From an uncultured Limosilactobacillus sp. (GTDB lineage: Bacteria; Bacillota; Bacilli; Lactobacillales; Lactobacillaceae): a stretch of 64,000 nucleotides of DNA. Shown one piece after another: positions 17,600 through 25,647 of this stretch (position 1 is the first letter of the stretch; every line of letters begins with the position of its first letter). The notes beneath the pieces were generated by a model. It worked only from the letters and a program-made list of their open reading frames with translations, searched no databases and was not told where the DNA came from. Location of the stretch: positions 1 to 64,000 of the forward strand of contig NZ_CAKPYE010000009.1 in assembly GCF_934202705.1 (NCBI RefSeq), given 5' to 3'. The translations under genes and the position numbers were made by a program.

Positions 17600-18187
17600 T
17601 TAATTAATCTCGATTGATTCGATTACCACATCAGTTTTAGGGCGATCGCTCAAATCACGATCAACATGACTAATATGTTTAGCCACCTTCATTCCCTTCA
17701 AAACTTGACCAAAAACTGTATGATGGTGGTCTAACCATGGCGTTCCGCCATGCTTAACATAGGCTTCGATAATCTCCTGAGGATAACCAGCCGCTTGCAT
17801 TTGTGAATCTAAGTTAGTTGTCAGGTTCTCATTAGTCACAATAAAAAATTGACTCCCGTTTGTATTAGGACCAGCATTGGCCATTGAAAGGGCGCCATTC
17901 AAATTAAACAGCTCGTCACTAAATTCATCTTCAAACGCGTGACCATAGATACTTTCTCCACCAGCACCAGTGCCGGTGGGGTCCCCTCCTTGAATCATAA
18001 AGTCAGGAATGACCCGATGGAAGGTTACCCCGTCGTAATAACCTTGATTAGCTAATTCAACAAAATTTTTGACCGTTTTCGGTGCTAATTGGTCAAATAA
18101 TTGGATTTGAATATCACCATGATTTGTATGAATAGTGGCCTGGGGACCAGTTTGTTCAGCTAAATTTAATTGTGGAAAGTGACTCAT
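17600..18187 (-). CDS. Cyclophilin-type peptidyl-prolyl cis-trans isomerase
   Basis: A 195-residue cyclophilin that catalyses proline isomerisation during protein folding. The core has GDIQIQLF, YYDGVTFHRVIPDFMIQGGDPTGTG, NGSQFFIV and HTVFGQVLKGM. No signal peptide or lipobox is visible, so it is cytoplasmic. I used the ATG at 18187, preceded by GGAGG at ideal spacing; the longer reading from 18241 runs back into the next gene. A TATAAT on the minus strand (18219-18224) could be its -10. Confidence 0.9.
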   Translation of the reverse strand: MSHFPQLNLAEQTGPQATIHTNHGDIQIQLFDQLAPKTVKNFVELANQGYYDGVTFHRVIPDFMIQGGDPTGTGAGGESIYGHAFEDEFSDELFNLNGALSMANAGPNTNGSQFFIVTNENLTTNLDSQMQAAGYPQEIIEAYVKHGGTPWLDHHHTVFGQVLKGMKVAKHISHVDRDLSDRPKTDVVIESIEIN

Positions 18188-18224
18188 TGATTTATCCTCC
18201 TGTATAAAAACTGTTTCGATTATA

Positions 18225-19976
18225 TCATGATTTAATTTCACTTAAACAGGACCTCACTAGTTGCACGATACCAAAGAGGAGCAAGGCAGTCATTCCAATT
18301 AACGAAAGACCTATCAACAATTTCAACCAACCTGGTTGAATAAATTGCAGGACCACTTTGTTTTCGCCACGACGCTGTTGAACCAATGGTGCACCAATCG
18401 TTGATCGTTGATAATGGTGAATAATCTGCCCATTTAATACCAATCGTGACTGCTGATATGTGATTAGTGGTAACCGAATTTGACCGTTCCGATTCGAATG
18501 CCAAGATAATTGGAGCCGTCCGCGAGGTAAAACCGTCTTCTTAAACTCATTCGCATGTTTAATGATCTGTTGTTCATACACATAAGAACGGACATAACTT
18601 TTGCCAAGATTCTTTTTGGTAATCGGTAAGTAGTCTGGGCTCCGCTTTTCAACAAGCAGGAGTAATTGTCCTGGATGTAAGGTGTGAACGGCTGAGCGAA
18701 TCATCGTATCATACGGACTATGTTTAGCGACTCCGCCCTGATGCACCAGGACGCTGTCAGTATGGTAGCTTTTGCTGACTTCATAAATTTCACTCATATT
18801 TGCTACTTGGGCCCAAGCAGCAACGCATACTAATGCAGTCACGCCGAATTTTTGCCAACGGGTTCGTTGTGATAATCCGCACTGCTCAATTGTTAACGCT
18901 ATTCCCGCCAATAATAATGGATACGCAACCACTGTTAAACGGTCAGGAAATTGTAATAAACGCTCTAAATCAGGCATCATTCGCTCAATCATCCGCCAAG
19001 GGATTAAAGGGCTGCTCATTATTAGAAAGAAGCTTCCAACACTGGTGACCATTACATTAATTGGTGATTCGGTCACGTGTAACATAACATAAATGATTTG
19101 AGCAAGACAAAGTATTAATAATCCGACTAAAATATCGTCACGGGTTCCATGGGTAAAAGACGGAATCAGGACACTCTTAGTTAATTTAAAAGGTGCTGGC
19201 TTAGCAATCTCATTAGTCAACTGCACCGCAAGTAAAGCTCCCCAAACATTCGCGGTCAAAACAATCGTTCCCACCACCGCTTTTAAAGTTGCACCCCACA
19301 TTGCGCGACGGTTAACCGCTGTTTTTAGTCCATACAAAAAGAATGGTATCAACGTGATCACAAAAAAGAGTGAACTCAACATATGGATTTGAATAATCGT
19401 AACCATCATTGTCATTAATTGCCAACTACTGACTGGTGTTCGGTGATCCTGGATCATGCGCACTGCACAAATGCAAAGAAACGGCGCCAATGCAGCACCC
19501 CAAGCATTCATATTTTGGGCTGTTTGCCAGCGCGGTACCCAACCAATATTCATATAGATCACGGCCAGTAAAATACCCAAATATTTATTGAACTTTATGC
19601 GGAGCGCCAATTGATATATCCCCACCCCGGCAATCCAGTAAATCATGAGCGAGGTTAGAACTTCGTAACGATACCAGGTACCCACTAGGCCAAGCAATAA
19701 TCCATTGACATAGGCAAACACCGGGCCATAGATTGCATTGATAATTCGGCCACTCTGTTGAAACCCATAGTTAGTCTGAAAAAAGCTAAAATTATGGTTG
19801 GCAATCTGCTTGGCAGTTTCATAAAATCGGTTAAAGTGAAAAATTGAATCCGACCCAAGGATCGTTGAATGCGCAATTAATTGCGGTGAAATGATGACCA
19901 CTGCTGCTGTTAAAATCAGCAAATAAGGCTTAATCTTCAACCACCACCGTTGCCAAGACTGTTTATTTATTTTCAA
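18225..19976 (-). CDS. Polytopic membrane protein, GT-C-like, function unknown
   Basis: A protein of about 583 residues with roughly 12-13 membrane helices, no assigned function. The first extracytoplasmic loop carries GSDSIFHFNRFYE, an acidic motif placed as in GT-C lipid-linked glycosyltransferases and YfhO-like proteins. A soluble domain precedes a final helix. It could modify cell-wall polymers, but this is only an inference from topology. The start is uncertain: TTG 20033 overlaps a terminator and a TATAAT (20022-20027). TTG 19976, with GGAG 11 bases upstream, is preferred. Confidence 0.65.
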   Translation of the reverse strand: MKINKQSWQRWWLKIKPYLLILTAAVVIISPQLIAHSTILGSDSIFHFNRFYETAKQIANHNFSFFQTNYGFQQSGRIINAIYGPVFAYVNGLLLGLVGTWYRYEVLTSLMIYWIAGVGIYQLALRIKFNKYLGILLAVIYMNIGWVPRWQTAQNMNAWGAALAPFLCICAVRMIQDHRTPVSSWQLMTMMVTIIQIHMLSSLFFVITLIPFFLYGLKTAVNRRAMWGATLKAVVGTIVLTANVWGALLAVQLTNEIAKPAPFKLTKSVLIPSFTHGTRDDILVGLLILCLAQIIYVMLHVTESPINVMVTSVGSFFLIMSSPLIPWRMIERMMPDLERLLQFPDRLTVVAYPLLLAGIALTIEQCGLSQRTRWQKFGVTALVCVAAWAQVANMSEIYEVSKSYHTDSVLVHQGGVAKHSPYDTMIRSAVHTLHPGQLLLLVEKRSPDYLPITKKNLGKSYVRSYVYEQQIIKHANEFKKTVLPRGRLQLSWHSNRNGQIRLPLITYQQSRLVLNGQIIHHYQRSTIGAPLVQQRRGENKVVLQFIQPGWLKLLIGLSLIGMTALLLFGIVQLVRSCLSEIKS

Positions 19977-20031
19977 CTTACTATTGTCTCCATATTCTAC
20001 ATTTAGTATTCTATCGGATTCATTATAATCC

Positions 20032-20068
20032 AAAAAAGCTAAAGCCCATTCGGACTTTAGCTTTTTTT
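20032..20068. terminator. Terminator after scrA
   Basis: AAAAAAGCTAAAG (20032-20044) pairs with CTTTAGCTTTTTTT (20055-20068). On the minus strand the stem ends in CTTTTTT, so it terminates the PTS transcript. Confidence 0.9.
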
Positions 20069-20082
20069 CCTATCATCTAACG

Positions 20083-22029
20083 TTAGCCAACCACATCAAT
20101 AAGTTCATCACCATGTTGAACCGCACCATCAGCCACCGCCTTCACTTGCGTGTAATTATTTGTATTTGTAACAACCACCATCACCGTGGTGTCATAACCA
20201 GCTTGTTGGACAGCTTCCAGGTCAATGGTACCGAGCTTATCACCCTTTTTCACCTTTTGTCCCTGTTCAACAAAGCTTTCAAAATGCTCACCCTTAAGGT
20301 TAACTGTGTCTAATCCAACGTGAATCAATACTTCAGCACCATCACTAGAAGTTAGACCATAGGCATGTTTAGTAGCGTATGCAACAGTAATCGTTCCATC
20401 AACCGGCGCATAAATTGTCCCATCACTAGGTACTACAGCAGCTCCATCACCCATCATCTTCTGAGAAAAGACATCATCATTGACAGAAGTAATATCTTCC
20501 GCAGTTCCAGAAACTGGACTAGCAATTACTTCACTCTTGGCAGCTTCATCAGCTGGTGCTGATGCATTTTGCACTGAAGCGGTGGCTTCGATAGCTTGTG
20601 CAGCACCATCAGCAGCATCCGCACCAGCAGTTTCAGGGTTCACAACCTCGTCGTGAGCCTTTCCATAAAAGAAGGTTACCAAGAAAGCAATCACGAATGA
20701 AATTACTTCACATAATAAGTAACCAGGAATGGACTTCGCATAAACTGATAAGAAGCCAATAAATCCAGCTGAACCCATCGAAGCAGCCACAACGTGCATT
20801 AAGCCAGCGATCGTCGAGGCAACACAGGAACCCACTAAAGCACAGAAGAACGGGAACCGTAATTTCAGGTTAACCCCAAAAATTGCTGGTTCAGTAATCC
20901 CTAACAGCGCAGAAATTGCTGAAGAACTGGAGAGCGCCTTCATCTTTTCGTTCCGGGTTAAGAAATAAACTGCAGTCGTCGCCGCCCCTTGAGCAACGTT
21001 CGCCATTGAAGCAACGATGAAAATAAAGTCTCCTGCACCCTTGCCAGCTTTGAAGGCCGTTACTAATTGAGTTTCGATTGCTGGAAAACTTTGGTGCAAA
21101 CCAGTCAAGACAATTGGTGAATAGAGAGCACCAAAAATCCCCGTACCAACAAATCCTAATGTGTCATACAGCCAGACAATTCCGTTTGTTAATAAATCAG
21201 ATAAGTCCTTCATTACCGGGCCAACCACAATAAAGGTTAGAAAGCCAGTCAGCAATACGGAAATTAACGGAGTAAAGGTAAAGTCAACGGCAGCTGGCAA
21301 TCGTTTATGGAGCCATTTTTCAAAAATCGATAGCATCCAAACTGCTGCTAAGGCCGGAATAACTTGACTAGTGTAGGATTGAATGTGAACTGTTAATCCG
21401 AAAATGTTCCAAGAGCCTCCGTCTGCCAAGGCCGGAGCAGTCATCATCATACCGACGAACGCACCCAAGAATTGGTTAGCACCAAAGCGTTTGGCACCAG
21501 AAATGCCAACGAGAATCGGTAAGAACACATATGGGGCCGCTGACATGACGTTCACCATGCCCTCAATGCCTTTAAGAGCTGGCCACATTTGAATTACCGA
21601 TTGTGGTCCAAATAAGCCCTTCGCCGTTAGGACATTATCCAAAGCCATTAAAAGACCACCGGCAACTAAAGCTGGAATAATTGGTACGAAAATATCAGAT
21701 AAGAGCTTAATAAAAGCCATTACTGGATTAAACTTTTGATTCTTAGCAGCAATCTGCTTTAGATCATCGGTTGAAACTTCCTTTAAGCCGGTCTGTTTAA
21801 TTAACTCATCATAAACATTATTAACATCACCCGGGCCAATAATGATTTGGTATTGACCATTGGTTTTAAACGTTCCCTTGACGTCACCATTGTTATCCAA
21901 CGCCTTTTGGTCAACTTTGGCTTCGTCTTTTAAAACTAACCGTAACCGCGTCGCACAGTGTGCAGCAGCCACTAAATTGTCTTTACCGACCGCGTTGATC
22001 ACGTCGGTGGCAACTTGTTTGTGATCCAT
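20083..22029 (-). CDS. scrA: Sucrose PTS transporter, EIIBCA
   Basis: A 648-residue phosphotransferase permease that imports and phosphorylates sucrose to sucrose-6-P. Domain order is EIIB (1-85, phospho-Cys25 in AAHCATRLRL), EIIC (about 105-460) and a fused EIIA (about 500-648, His570 in VLIHVGLDTVNLKGE). An Ala/Asp-rich linker joins IIC and IIA. The start is ATG 22029, 8 bases after GGGAG; the ATG at 22035 is too close. Sucrose specificity is inferred from similarity to ScrA, from scrB nearby and from operator pairs shared with scrB. Trehalose or beta-glucoside PTS are alternatives. Confidence 0.85.
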   Translation of the reverse strand: MDHKQVATDVINAVGKDNLVAAAHCATRLRLVLKDEAKVDQKALDNNGDVKGTFKTNGQYQIIIGPGDVNNVYDELIKQTGLKEVSTDDLKQIAAKNQKFNPVMAFIKLLSDIFVPIIPALVAGGLLMALDNVLTAKGLFGPQSVIQMWPALKGIEGMVNVMSAAPYVFLPILVGISGAKRFGANQFLGAFVGMMMTAPALADGGSWNIFGLTVHIQSYTSQVIPALAAVWMLSIFEKWLHKRLPAAVDFTFTPLISVLLTGFLTFIVVGPVMKDLSDLLTNGIVWLYDTLGFVGTGIFGALYSPIVLTGLHQSFPAIETQLVTAFKAGKGAGDFIFIVASMANVAQGAATTAVYFLTRNEKMKALSSSSAISALLGITEPAIFGVNLKLRFPFFCALVGSCVASTIAGLMHVVAASMGSAGFIGFLSVYAKSIPGYLLCEVISFVIAFLVTFFYGKAHDEVVNPETAGADAADGAAQAIEATASVQNASAPADEAAKSEVIASPVSGTAEDITSVNDDVFSQKMMGDGAAVVPSDGTIYAPVDGTITVAYATKHAYGLTSSDGAEVLIHVGLDTVNLKGEHFESFVEQGQKVKKGDKLGTIDLEAVQQAGYDTTVMVVVTNTNNYTQVKAVADGAVQHGDELIDVVG

Positions 22030-22069
22030 GAGCATTACTCCCTATCTCATTTAAATATCAGCACTTAAT

Positions 22070-22130
22070 TGTAAGCGCTTTTTACACATTTGATAATACT
22101 AGATTTCAATCTAATGTCAAGCGTTTATCA
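22070..22130 (-). promoter_or_regulatory. scrA promoter with two operator palindromes
   Basis: On the minus strand TTGACA (22115-22120) and TATTAT (22093-22098) are spaced by 16 bases. TGTCAAGCGTTTATCA (22115-22130) overlaps the -35 and resembles the 16-mer before scrB. TGTAAGCGCTTTTTACA (22070-22086) lies just downstream of the -10 and is cre-like. A LacI-type ScrR and CcpA are the likely binders; no scrR gene is seen adjacent. Confidence 0.65.
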
Positions 22131-22147
22131 TTTTATTTTTGCCGTTT

Positions 22148-23179
22148 TTAATCACTATTAATTTTTAAGACACAAGCACCATCTAAATTGCCTTTTGCAA
22201 CCCGACGCAGAGCTTCATCAGCTTTTTTAAATGGATATTCAGTCACCGTGGGTTGAATTGCTAACCGATGGGCTAGTCGCAAAAATTCTTCGCCATCACG
22301 GCGCGTATTACTCTCAACACTCGTTAAATTCTTTTCGTGGAATAAGTGGCGCTGGTAATTTAGTTCTGGAACATCGCTCAGATGAATACCAGCTAACGCT
22401 AAGGTCCCGCCTGGTACTAAATTAGCCAATGCATTCGGCACCATCGCTCCAGCTGGGGAAAACATAATTGAAGAATCTAGTGGTACTGGTGAATCATCAT
22501 AGGCGCCTTGAGCTGATGCACAGCCTAATTGACGCGCGAACTCTTGTGCATCCCTTCCTCGAGTAAAGACGTGAACCTCAATTCCCTGTTTAATTGCTAG
22601 TTGTGCTGTCAAATGTGCCGAACCACCGAATCCATACAGGCCAAGCGTTCCACCGGCTGGAACGTTAGCACGTAAGTATGAACGATAACCAATAATCCCA
22701 GCACAAAGTAACGGTGCCGAAGATACCGGATCAGCATCTTCTGGAATGCGGTAGGCAAACCCTTCGGGAACAGTTACGTATTCCGCATATCCACCATCAT
22801 AATCCCAACCGGTATACACCGAATGCGGACAAAGGTTTTCCCGGCCAGACCGACAAAAGCGACAAACCCCACATGCCTTTCTAAACCAAGGAATGCCAAT
22901 TTTTTCGCCTAATGCAAAGCGTCGCGTATTTGGTCCTTGTTGAACGACGCGACCAATAATTTCATGACCTGGGGTAACATGTTCATGGTGAACCGGCAGG
23001 TCGCCCTCAGTTACATGTAAGTCCGTATGACAAACCCCACATGCCAAAATCTTGACCAGCACTTCCCCCGCTTGTGGAACTGGCACTGGCTTTTCTACCA
23101 ATTGCAAAGGACATGGGTCCTGGTCAATTGGTCCCGGCGTTGTTACCGCCCAAGCATGCATCATTTCTGGAATCTTCAT
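22148..23179 (-). CDS. Zinc-dependent alcohol dehydrogenase
   Basis: A 343-residue medium-chain dehydrogenase. Catalytic zinc ligands are visible in CGVCHTD and PGHE. The structural zinc site is complete, with four cysteines in CGVCRFCRSGRENLC. The nucleotide fold has LGLYGFGGSAHL, a variant of GxGxxG. AGGAG precedes the ATG at good spacing. It lies between scrA and scrB on the scrA strand but is upstream of the scrA promoter, so it is probably separate. Likely reduces aldehydes to alcohols for redox balance; the substrate is unknown. Confidence 0.85.
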   Translation of the reverse strand: MKIPEMMHAWAVTTPGPIDQDPCPLQLVEKPVPVPQAGEVLVKILACGVCHTDLHVTEGDLPVHHEHVTPGHEIIGRVVQQGPNTRRFALGEKIGIPWFRKACGVCRFCRSGRENLCPHSVYTGWDYDGGYAEYVTVPEGFAYRIPEDADPVSSAPLLCAGIIGYRSYLRANVPAGGTLGLYGFGGSAHLTAQLAIKQGIEVHVFTRGRDAQEFARQLGCASAQGAYDDSPVPLDSSIMFSPAGAMVPNALANLVPGGTLALAGIHLSDVPELNYQRHLFHEKNLTSVESNTRRDGEEFLRLAHRLAIQPTVTEYPFKKADEALRRVAKGNLDGACVLKINSD

Positions 23180-23248
23180 TCACGACCGTCTCCTTTAACC
23201 AATTTTCTTCATTGTAATCCTTTTGTGAAAAAATGATCAATTTCTTTT

Positions 23249-23310
23249 TGTCAGACGTTTGACAGTAATGAACCACCATTTTAAAATGGAACCATCTTAG
23301 AGCGCTTACA
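23249..23310 (+). promoter_or_regulatory. scrB promoter with operator and cre-like site
   Basis: TTGACA (23259-23264) and TAAAAT (23282-23287) are spaced by 17 bases. TGTCAGACGTTTGACA (23249-23264) is a near-perfect palindrome over the -35. The reverse of 23297-23310 matches 13 of 14 cre positions just after the -10. The layout mirrors that of scrA. Confidence 0.7.
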
Positions 23311-23326
23311 AAAAGGAGTTTTTATT

Positions 23327-24802
23327 ATGGAATGGACACGGGAACAACGTTACCTCCCCTATCAAAAGCATTCAGCTCTTGAACTATTGCACCTTCAAGC
23401 AGCTGCCGACAATTCAGCAGAGCAGCTTCGCTACCATATTCGGCCAAGTTCCGGTTTATTAAATGATCCGAACGGTTTCTCATATTTTAACCATGCTTGG
23501 CACGTCTTTTATCAATCCTTTCCTTTCGGCGCCGCACATGGTTTAAAATCTTGGATGCACATGCAATCTACTGATCTGGTCCATTGGCACCCCCGTGGCC
23601 TCGCGCTAACTCCTGATAATGAATACGACAGCCACGGTGCCTATTCTGGATCAGCTAAACAAATTGGTGACCGGCTTTTCTTAATGTATACGGGCAATCA
23701 TCGAGATCAAGATTGGCAACGCACTCCCTACCAACTGGGTGCCTGGATGGATCAAAACAATCAAGTCACTAAACTTGTCAAGCCACTGTTTCGTAATCCT
23801 GACTACATTAGCGAACACTTCCGTGACCCTCAACTACTAGCGCACGACGGCAAATACTATGCTCTCCTGGGGGCACAAGATGCCAAAACCGAAACTGGCC
23901 ACCTTGCACTCTGGACTAGTGACGACCTCACATCCGGCTGGCATGATGCGGGTTTTGTCGACTTTACCCCATATCAAATGGGCTATATGATTGAATGTCC
24001 AAACCTGATTACCGTTGATGGTCAACCTGTGATCATTTTTTGTCCTCAAGGACTAAACCAAAGTGTGACTCGTTATCAAAACATTTATCCAAATATGTAC
24101 ATCACGGGACAAGAATTTGATTTTGAAAATGCCCGCCTGAACGGTAGCTCACAAGTTCCGGTCAACTTAGACGATGGATTTGACGTTTATGCCACCCAAG
24201 CATTTAATGCTCCTGACGGTCGAGCATACGCTATTAGTTGGGTCGGTCTGCCCGACATCCATTATCCAACTGATGATCAAGGCTGGGCCAACTGTCTTAG
24301 TCAAGTTAAGGAACTTCATCTTCATGATGGACACCTTTATCAACAGCCGGTCGCGGCAATGACCGACCTCCGCGATTTCAAGGGCACAAAAGTCTTTTCT
24401 GGTCATACTACCGTTATTGCTGGTCAAGGTGGTCAACAATGTGAATTGCAACTCACCATTGATGACAATCAATCAGGCACATTACACCTAGCTGCTAGCG
24501 ATGATCTCCAAACGAGCTTAAAAGTTAAGTTTGATACGTCAGCCGGTACTCTAACCGTTGACCGGTCAGCAGTTGGTCAAGGAGTGGCAGAAAAATATGG
24601 TACTACCCGCTCAATTTCATTACCGCAACACCATGCCCTCAAACTGCGCATCTTTTTAGATCACTCACTTGCGGAAATTTTTGTCAATGATGGCGCAAAA
24701 GTACTCACCTTACGCTACTTTGCTGATCAATCACATCATAAAATCGCTTTTGATCAACCGGTAAATGCGACTGGAAGCCTGTACCAACTTAAAAATATCT
24801 AA
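23327..24802 (+). CDS. scrB: Sucrose-6-phosphate hydrolase (GH32)
   Basis: Hydrolyses sucrose-6-P from the PTS to glucose-6-P and fructose. It is a 491-residue GH32 enzyme with a five-bladed propeller and a C-terminal beta-sandwich (from about 350). The catalytic residues are all present: nucleophile Asp47 in LLNDPNG, transition-state Asp167 in FRDPQ and acid/base Glu223 in ECPNL. No signal peptide, so it acts inside the cell. AGGAG precedes the ATG at good spacing. Confidence 0.95.
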   Translation: MEWTREQRYLPYQKHSALELLHLQAAADNSAEQLRYHIRPSSGLLNDPNGFSYFNHAWHVFYQSFPFGAAHGLKSWMHMQSTDLVHWHPRGLALTPDNEYDSHGAYSGSAKQIGDRLFLMYTGNHRDQDWQRTPYQLGAWMDQNNQVTKLVKPLFRNPDYISEHFRDPQLLAHDGKYYALLGAQDAKTETGHLALWTSDDLTSGWHDAGFVDFTPYQMGYMIECPNLITVDGQPVIIFCPQGLNQSVTRYQNIYPNMYITGQEFDFENARLNGSSQVPVNLDDGFDVYATQAFNAPDGRAYAISWVGLPDIHYPTDDQGWANCLSQVKELHLHDGHLYQQPVAAMTDLRDFKGTKVFSGHTTVIAGQGGQQCELQLTIDDNQSGTLHLAASDDLQTSLKVKFDTSAGTLTVDRSAVGQGVAEKYGTTRSISLPQHHALKLRIFLDHSLAEIFVNDGAKVLTLRYFADQSHHKIAFDQPVNATGSLYQLKNI

Positions 24803-24805
24803 TAA

Positions 24806-24838
24806 AATCCTCGTTCGCGTGACTTACGAACGAGGATT
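24806..24838 (+). terminator. Hairpin after scrB
   Basis: A perfect 12-bp stem (AATCCTCGTTCG / CGAACGAGGATT). The following tract is only ATTTAAAAT, so it may be a modest terminator. Confidence 0.75.
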
Positions 24839-24876
24839 ATTTAAAATAAAGCTAAAGTTTTAGGGAGGGATTAGCA

Positions 24877-25491
24877 ATGCAGGCCAGTGTTGACCAAGCT
24901 AATTGGCAAGCCGCCATCCAGCGGATAATTAATCAAGCCTTGCCAAATGATGAGTATCAGATAATCTGTTTTCACCAATCTAAATCAAGCGAAAGCTTAT
25001 ATGTCGACATTCTTTTTGAAAATTTACTTTTTCAATTCCGGTTTGCGTTTCACGATCGAGATGAAAACAACCCCGATCTATACTCATTTAACCTCCGTGC
25101 CTATCCGCAGGATCACGCATTAATTCATAATCTGCAGCAAATTTTGCGTCATCGTCAACGGGGAACTTTATTAACCTATCAGCATTTTGTGGCCCTTTCC
25201 CTCATTGAAAAATTAGCTCAATTTCATGATTCAACCATTCAATTCCATGATGACCAATTTTGGGAACACCACGTTCCGGTGACCAAGCCATCTTTAGAGA
25301 TGAGTCTCGAATTTCTCTGGTCACATCAATTGCTCGTGATCAAACACGCCACCAAACAAGTTTTCTTATCCGAAAGCGGTCAACAATTACTGAACTTTTA
25401 CTGGGACGTTGCTGATCAATATTTAGAAGAACCAATGTGGGATCGTAACCCACGAACCCAAACTCCTGATGAGCTCAGGAACCTTTCTTAG
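24877..25491 (+). CDS. Hypothetical protein, 204 residues
   Basis: I do not recognise this family. The protein is soluble, has no signal peptide, and is rich in His, Gln and Phe. The first 75 residues suggest a mixed alpha/beta fold (YQIICFHQS, YVDILFENLLFQFRF). The rest looks helical. GGGAGGGA lies upstream of the ATG and coding continuity is good. It follows the scrB terminator, and its last 17 bases overlap a convergent small gene. Confidence 0.6.
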   Translation: MQASVDQANWQAAIQRIINQALPNDEYQIICFHQSKSSESLYVDILFENLLFQFRFAFHDRDENNPDLYSFNLRAYPQDHALIHNLQQILRHRQRGTLLTYQHFVALSLIEKLAQFHDSTIQFHDDQFWEHHVPVTKPSLEMSLEFLWSHQLLVIKHATKQVFLSESGQQLLNFYWDVADQYLEEPMWDRNPRTQTPDELRNLS

Positions 25492-25639
25492 CTTGCTTTT
25501 CCTGCTTTAATTGCTCTTGTGCAGCCTGATGAATTTGTTGACGTCGTTCACCATTCACAAAGTTACTCTCCTGAGCAAACATTTTTAACAACACCTGCAA
25601 ATTATCTCGACACGTCCTTTTTAACTTATCAAAATGCAT
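25475..25639 (-). CDS. Small basic protein, 54 residues
   Basis: A short ORF translating as MHFDKLKRTCRDNLQVLLKM then FAQESNFVNGERRQQIHQAA then QEQLKQEKQAKKGS. It is probably one long amphipathic helix with a charged tail. AGGG lies 6 bases before the ATG, and it starts 8 bases after the stop of the upstream permease on the same strand. Its 3' end overlaps the convergent hypothetical gene. The function is unknown; it may be a regulatory or antisense partner, or a spurious ORF. Confidence 0.5.
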   Translation of the reverse strand: MHFDKLKRTCRDNLQVLLKMFAQESNFVNGERRQQIHQAAQEQLKQEKQAKKGS

Positions 25640-25647
25640 AATTATCC

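Noticed and set aside
20033..20033. TTG start for the polytopic membrane protein
   Set aside because: It lies at the base of the scrA terminator and upstream of a TATAAT on the same strand, with no ribosome site.
22115..22130. Consensus CcpA cre site at the scrA -35
   Set aside because: The 16-base spacing and flanks do not fit TGNAANCGNTNNCA; it fits better as a sugar-specific LacI-type operator.
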